This document shows, in pieces, positions 45,969 to 50,700 of a DNA stretch of 50,700 bases. Source of the stretch: Vulcanimicrobiota bacterium (GTDB lineage Bacteria; Vulcanimicrobiota; Vulcanimicrobiia; Vulcanimicrobiales; Vulcanimicrobiaceae); the NCBI GenBank assembly GCA_030041115.1, contig JASHOM010000071.1, positions 1-50,700 of the forward strand, written 5' to 3'. The translations under genes and the position numbers were made by a program. Each line of letters begins with the position of its first letter. Position 1 is the first letter of the stretch. The notes below the pieces were generated by a model, which saw nothing but the letters and a program-made list of their open reading frames with translations, had not been told where the DNA came from and made no database searches.

Positions 45969-48053
45969 TCAAGGTCGCAGAGCAGCCCTCGCGACGGCAA
46001 CCGCATTCACGATGCGCGCGTACCCGCTGCGAATCGTCGTCTCGTTCGCGCCGGCGAAGACGATCTCGGGAAAGCTCGTGAAGACCCGGTCGATCGTGTG
46101 ATAGTAGGCGTTCTGCAACAAGCCGCCCGAGACGTAGAAAGCGTCGCGTGAAGCCTGCTCCCGTTGCGCGATCGCTTCCATTGCCGCCGCGTCGCCGCTC
46201 GCCTCGGCTTGCCGCATCGCGACGTCGGTCGCGTGCGCGACGGCTCGATATTCATCCAGAGCCTGGCGCAGTGCGCCGAACGTCTCGGTGCCCTTGCTCC
46301 GTTCGAACGCCGCAAGCTGCACCGGCATCAGATCGGCAAGCATCTGCGCGGGAATCTCTTCGATGCGCAGCGGCTGGACCGTCGCGCCGGCTGCGCGCAT
46401 CGCCTGGATGCCGGTCACCTGCGCGGTGACGACGGCCTCGCGCATGCCGGGATCGTAGGTGCGCAAACCGTCGAGATTATCTTCGGCGGTGTGGTGGGCC
46501 CCGAACGGACCGTAATAGCCGTTCGAGGTGCTGAGCACGCCCAGCATGTACGCGAAGTTTTGGTGATCCGAACCGCCGACGATCGGATTGAGCAGCGGAC
46601 GACCACGCTCGTCGCGCGCTCCCAGCGTGCCTTTCCCGTCGGCTGCCGGCACGACGTCGCAAATCTGCTTCATGAACGCGTACAGTCCGGGCGACGCGCT
46701 CACGACGAAAGGATCGCCGGTCGTCAGTTGATCGGTGTTGATGTACTGAAAGACGTTTTTGCGCAGCTGGGGACCGTACTGGTAGATGTAGGCCGCCGAG
46801 CCGTAGAGACCGAGCTCGTGGCCATCCCAGGAGGCGATCTCGATCGTGCGATTCGGCTTCCAGCCGGCTTGCGCGAGCGCGTGGAAGGCGTCGGCGTCCT
46901 GGAGCAGTACCGTCGTGCCGCTTCCCGGATCGATCGCGCCAAAGGTCATGGCATCGCGATGGCTCCCGATCATGACGATCGAGTCGGGTTGTTGCGCGCC
47001 CTTCATGTCCCCGAAAACGAGCCAAATCGTCTTGAGCTCGCGTTCGAACCTCGTGTGGACCCGCACGATCTCGTTTCCGCCGAAGTGCTGGACGAACTCG
47101 AACATCGGATGCCACGACTCCGGCACGACTTGACCGGTCATCGCGGCCAGTAGCGTTCGCGCGCTGCGTTGGGTGTTGCTCAGCTCGGGAATCGTCGCGT
47201 GCGGGATTTCGTTCCAGCTCTTGTGCGGCGCGCCGGCCACCGGTGCTTGCCCGGCACTCGTCGGATCGCCGGGCGGAAACATCATGAATCCGCGCGGCGA
47301 CATCCCGCCCATGCGCTCGGCCATATTCGTGTTCTTGTAGTTGCCGCTTGGCCACATGGCGCCGCCGCCGTAACCGGTGGTGGCCGGATCCATGAACTCC
47401 AAGATCCCGACGACGCCACGTTTGCGCAGCTCGTTATAGGCAACCCAGCTCGGATCGACGCTACGAAAGAAACTCGGACCGGGCGCGCCGAGGCGCACGA
47501 GCGCGATCGCGCCTTTGAGGCTGACGTGGCCGGCGTCGATCTCCGCGAGGTCGTCCCGGCTCGCCGTGTTGACGTAGACGACGGGCGCCGTTACGTCGCC
47601 GTCACCCGACTCTTCGAGAAACGGCTGACCGGCCATGAGCTCCCAGCGCGTGTGACGCCCCGGCGTTCCTTCGATGAGATCGAAAGCGACGTGCCGCGGC
47701 GAGAGCATCGTCAGGCTCTGCTGCAGCGGACCGGTAAACTCGACCCGGTACTCTTGGATGCGCGTGGCGAAGCCGTCGCGCTCCAGGCGTTGCTTGACGT
47801 AGAGCGCGGTCGCGTAATCGGCCGCCGAACCTGCGCGATGCGGTACGGACGACAGATGGCGCTCGATCTCCATCGCATTCGCGCTGCTGGGCACGCGCAT
47901 CATCGTTTTCTCGGCTTCGAGCTCGGCGCTAACGGCCGGCCCGGCCGCCCACCCGACCAACGCGGTGCCGGACGAGACCGGCGCCGGCGTCGCCGCCCCG
48001 ATCCAGGCAAAAACGAACGCGGGGATAAGAGGCAGTCGGATCATCTGACGCAT
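45969..48053 (-). CDS. secreted M28-family metallopeptidase (glutamate carboxypeptidase II-like)
   Basis: GSHRDAMTFGAIDPGSGTTVLLQ, ASWDGHELGLYGSAAYI, GGSDHQNFAYMLGVLSTSNGYYGPFGAHHTAEDN. Confidence 0.9.
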   Translation of the reverse strand: MRQMIRLPLIPAFVFAWIGAATPAPVSSGTALVGWAAGPAVSAELEAEKTMMRVPSSANAMEIERHLSSVPHRAGSAADYATALYVKQRLERDGFATRIQEYRVEFTGPLQQSLTMLSPRHVAFDLIEGTPGRHTRWELMAGQPFLEESGDGDVTAPVVYVNTASRDDLAEIDAGHVSLKGAIALVRLGAPGPSFFRSVDPSWVAYNELRKRGVVGILEFMDPATTGYGGGAMWPSGNYKNTNMAERMGGMSPRGFMMFPPGDPTSAGQAPVAGAPHKSWNEIPHATIPELSNTQRSARTLLAAMTGQVVPESWHPMFEFVQHFGGNEIVRVHTRFERELKTIWLVFGDMKGAQQPDSIVMIGSHRDAMTFGAIDPGSGTTVLLQDADAFHALAQAGWKPNRTIEIASWDGHELGLYGSAAYIYQYGPQLRKNVFQYINTDQLTTGDPFVVSASPGLYAFMKQICDVVPAADGKGTLGARDERGRPLLNPIVGGSDHQNFAYMLGVLSTSNGYYGPFGAHHTAEDNLDGLRTYDPGMREAVVTAQVTGIQAMRAAGATVQPLRIEEIPAQMLADLMPVQLAAFERSKGTETFGALRQALDEYRAVAHATDVAMRQAEASGDAAAMEAIAQREQASRDAFYVSGGLLQNAYYHTIDRVFTSFPEIVFAGANETTIRSGYARIVNAVAVARAALRP

Positions 48054-48237
48054 CGTGGGACGATTCGCCGCGCCGCGCGAAACGCACTGCGATCGTCAGG
48101 CCCGGCTCCTTCTGCGGCGCTTGATAATTTGCTTGATCCGAGCCGGGTGCTCGCGCGTCCGGCGCGGATGGACTTCGCGCGTTCGGCGCGAATTCTCTCG
48201 CGGCGTCGCGCCTTCGGCGGAGCGAAAGGAGGGTTGC

Positions 48238-49884
48238 TTGCCTACCGGAGATTCGAGTGCGCCCTTCAACGTTGCGGCAAAGCATCTTTTCCGCCATCTG
48301 CACGAACCGCACGTCTTGCGTAAGAATCGCTTGGTGCGGCACTTCTTCTTCCAGGCGCCGAGTCGACACGACCCCGCAGAAGGCTCCGAAAGCGACGCGC
48401 TCGAGCGAATCCACGAGCTCGTCCGCGCCGGCGCGGCATACTGCCGCGACACCGACGTCGCGGCCGGCAAGGAGGAACGCGCGCTGCGTCAACATGCGAT
48501 CGTCACGCAGCAATGCCTCGGCCGCCGTCCGATCGCCGCGGTCGCGGCCGAGCTTGGAATATCGTACTATCACTGCTATCGCGAACGTGCCGAGATATGC
48601 CGGCGAATAGCGCGCTATATCTGCGAGCGCGACGAGGCGCATGCGCTCGAGCCCTCTCCCGTTCTCGACGAGTTCGCCGTGCTCATGGATCGAGCGATGC
48701 ATCGCGCCGCCTGCTGCAGCGCGAAGCTCGCCTTCGCCGAGCTCGACGGCATCGTCGAATCCGCGGCGACCGCTCAGCAGCGAATCGAAGCGCTTCGGCT
48801 CGGTGCGCTGGTTTCCGCGCGCTTCGGCGACCTCGGGCGCGCCGAGTCGATCCACCGTGAGGCGCAGGCGTTGTGGGACCGGGAGTTGCGCGTCTGCGAG
48901 TCGCCGTCGCGCGAGATCGCGCAAGCCTGCATCGACCTCATCGGCGCGAAGCTCGCCTTCCAGCAGGCGGCCCCGGCGCAGGCGTTGCGCAGCGCGCAGC
49001 GTGCGGCCTCGCGACTCCACCGCGTTGCGGCTCAAGCGCCGGAGCGCATCGCGCAGCTCTACGTCGAAAGCCTCTACGAGCTGGGAGCGGCATTTTGGAA
49101 CGCGGGGAATTTTGAAACAGGCTACGAGTACGTGGAGCAAGCCGAAGCGAAGCTGCGCGGCCTTCGCTCCGTCTCGCCCCGCATTCGCACGCGAATCATG
49201 GTGGAGATTTGGCAGCTCCGCAATTATCTGCTAATGAACTCGAAGAGCTGGTATCCTTCGTGGCAACGGTTGAAGGGCTTGACCGCCGCGTTCGAGCAGG
49301 CCTACGCGTCGGGCGCGTTCTTTGAGGCCGCGACGGCGCTCGTCGCGTTAACCGAGCATCACGCGTTTGCGGGAGACGACGACGAGACCCTCCGTCACGC
49401 TCGTTTCGCGGTCTTGCTGGCCAAGAGCGAGCCCAGCGAGCGCCTGCGAGCGCATATCTCCATACAAGTCGCGATGATGCTGCTCTGGACTCGCCATTGG
49501 AGCGCGGCATTCTCGTTCCTCCCCGGTCCGCAGACTGCCGGCGAGTGCGATCCATACGATCGCGCACTCGCTTCCTATTTCGCCGCCGAACGGGCGTTCC
49601 GGCTGCATCAATTCCAGCGCGCATGGGATCTGGCCAAGGACGAGCGCGATACCACGCAGTACGTCGCCCTCACGTTGCGCAGGACGGTCATCGCGGCGGC
49701 AGCCGCGCACGAGCTGCAACGCCGGCGCGACGCCGGGGCGCTGATCGAAGCAACGATTCCGACGGCCAAACGGCTCGGATCGGCACCCATCCTGCGCGAC
49801 ACTTATAGCGTCGCCGCGCAAATTACCGGAGATTCCCGATTCAAAAAACAGGCCAGCGAGCTCGCACGTCTCCTAACCGCATGA
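48238..49884 (+). CDS. HTH/TPR-like regulatory protein
   Basis: TTG 48238 with SD AAAGGAGGG; N-terminal possible HTH (RRPIAAVAAELGISYYHCYRERAEICRRIARYI) and C-terminal helical repeats. Confidence 0.6.
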   Translation: MPTGDSSAPFNVAAKHLFRHLHEPHVLRKNRLVRHFFFQAPSRHDPAEGSESDALERIHELVRAGAAYCRDTDVAAGKEERALRQHAIVTQQCLGRRPIAAVAAELGISYYHCYRERAEICRRIARYICERDEAHALEPSPVLDEFAVLMDRAMHRAACCSAKLAFAELDGIVESAATAQQRIEALRLGALVSARFGDLGRAESIHREAQALWDRELRVCESPSREIAQACIDLIGAKLAFQQAAPAQALRSAQRAASRLHRVAAQAPERIAQLYVESLYELGAAFWNAGNFETGYEYVEQAEAKLRGLRSVSPRIRTRIMVEIWQLRNYLLMNSKSWYPSWQRLKGLTAAFEQAYASGAFFEAATALVALTEHHAFAGDDDETLRHARFAVLLAKSEPSERLRAHISIQVAMMLLWTRHWSAAFSFLPGPQTAGECDPYDRALASYFAAERAFRLHQFQRAWDLAKDERDTTQYVALTLRRTVIAAAAAHELQRRRDAGALIEATIPTAKRLGSAPILRDTYSVAAQITGDSRFKKQASELARLLTA

Positions 49885-50498
49885 GGATGAGCAGAATGAA
49901 GTTTTCAGCGATCGTAGCGCTCTTGACGCTCGCGCTTGCCGGTTGCGCCGGTGCCGCAAAGGAAGCGTCGTCGCAAGCCGCGCCGCCCGGTACCTACCGC
50001 GTCCTGCTCGACACCAGCAAAGGACCCGTCGTCATCGAAGTGGACCGGAGTCTCGCGCCCCACGGTGCGCAGCGTTTCTACGAGCTGGTCAAAGCGAAGT
50101 ACTTTGACGGCGCCCGCTTCTATCGCGTCGTGCCGGGTTTCGTGGTGCAATGGGGCGCCGCGGCCGATGCCGCCGTCACCAAAAAGTGGGACGTCACGAT
50201 TCCCGACGATCCCGTGAAGGCATCGAATACGCGCGGAACCGTGACGTTTGCGGCGGCGCAGGAGCCCAACAGCCGTACGACCCATTTGTTCATCAACCTC
50301 GGCGACGACGCGCGGCTCGATGCGATGGGGTTCGCACCGATCGGACGGGTTACCAGCGGCATGCGGGCCGTCGACGGCATCTACTCCGGCTACGGCGAAG
50401 AGCCCGATCAGACCCTGATCGCGGCGCAGGGCAACGCATATCTCGAAAAGGCGTTCCCGCGGTTGGATTACATCAAGAGCGCCCGCATCGAACCGTAG
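49881..50498 (+). CDS. peptidyl-prolyl cis-trans isomerase (cyclophilin), lipoprotein
   Basis: Lipobox LALAGCAG; YRVLLDTSKGPVVIEVDRSLAPHGAQRFYELVKAKYFDGARFYRVVPGFVVQWG. Confidence 0.93.
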   Translation: MRMSRMKFSAIVALLTLALAGCAGAAKEASSQAAPPGTYRVLLDTSKGPVVIEVDRSLAPHGAQRFYELVKAKYFDGARFYRVVPGFVVQWGAAADAAVTKKWDVTIPDDPVKASNTRGTVTFAAAQEPNSRTTHLFINLGDDARLDAMGFAPIGRVTSGMRAVDGIYSGYGEEPDQTLIAAQGNAYLEKAFPRLDYIKSARIEP

Positions 50499-50513
50499 CT
50501 CTGGCCGTTTTCA

Positions 50514-50700
50514 TCAGGGATAGACTCCGGAGAAGACGGCGGAGGTAGTGACGTCGGCTTGTCCGTTAGGTCCGGTGATGCGCGGCAGTTGCGAGAGATT
50601 CTCGGGATAGGCGGCTTCGTAGAGCGGCCAGTCCACGCCGGCGGCGTAGACGTAGTAGCTGCCCTTGGGACAGATCGAGGGGGTTTTCTCACCCGATTGG
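50514..50700 (-). CDS. C-terminal fragment of a hypothetical protein (truncated by window edge)
   Basis: Minus-strand open frame QSGEKTPSICPKGSYYVYAAGVDWPLYEAAYPENLSQLPRITGPNGQADVTTSAVFSGVYP*; absent from the ORF track because its start is outside the window. Confidence 0.55.
   Translation of the reverse strand, partial: QSGEKTPSICPKGSYYVYAAGVDWPLYEAAYPENLSQLPRITGPNGQADVTTSAVFSGVYP

Noticed and set aside
1-50700. CRISPR array, rRNA, tRNA or IS element
   Set aside because: No regularly spaced repeats, no transposase/integrase ORFs and no recognisable tRNA or rRNA signatures were seen on reading; a tRNAscan/cmscan run would be needed to exclude cryptic ones.

Overview
GC-rich bacterial chromosomal window; the lineage is not determined here, and a deep-branching Eremiobacterota/Vulcanimicrobiota-like origin is only a guess from gene style. 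The left flank (1-10.7 kb) holds an ABC ATPase fragment, a retropepsin-like aspartyl protease, a cNMP-binding/thioredoxin-reductase-like flavoprotein, a YceI protein, an alpha/beta hydrolase, a GH63-like glycosidase and an amylo-alpha-1,6-glucosidase. The right flank (33.7-50.7 kb) holds a glgB-glgX-malQ-nucleotidyltransferase/PMM-glycosyltransferase cluster, a PCD, an adenosine deaminase, an M28 peptidase, an HTH/TPR protein and a cyclophilin. Between them (10.7-33.6 kb) lies what I read as a fluoride-responsive island. It has six sequence elements matching the fluoride (crcB-motif) riboswitch: P1 GGCGAUGGAGCUCGCC, with a GGAGC/GCUCC pseudoknot inside ...GGCUGAUGGCUCCU. They sit upstream of (1) one six-gene energy-converting-hydrogenase-related (Ehr/Hyf-like) operon, (2) a second, paralogous Ehr operon ending in a UspA gene, (3) a 2-TM small protein, (4) a pair of MutS-like ATPases, (5) a pair of coiled-coil/helical proteins and (6) a NUDIX hydrolase plus dynamin-like GTPase. 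Both Ehr large subunits lack the [NiFe] cysteine ligands, and the second complex also lacks all four cysteines of the NuoB-type proximal [4Fe-4S] cluster. No CrcB/Fluc or EriC(F) gene was seen in the window. Families were assigned by reading motifs; no database search was possible.
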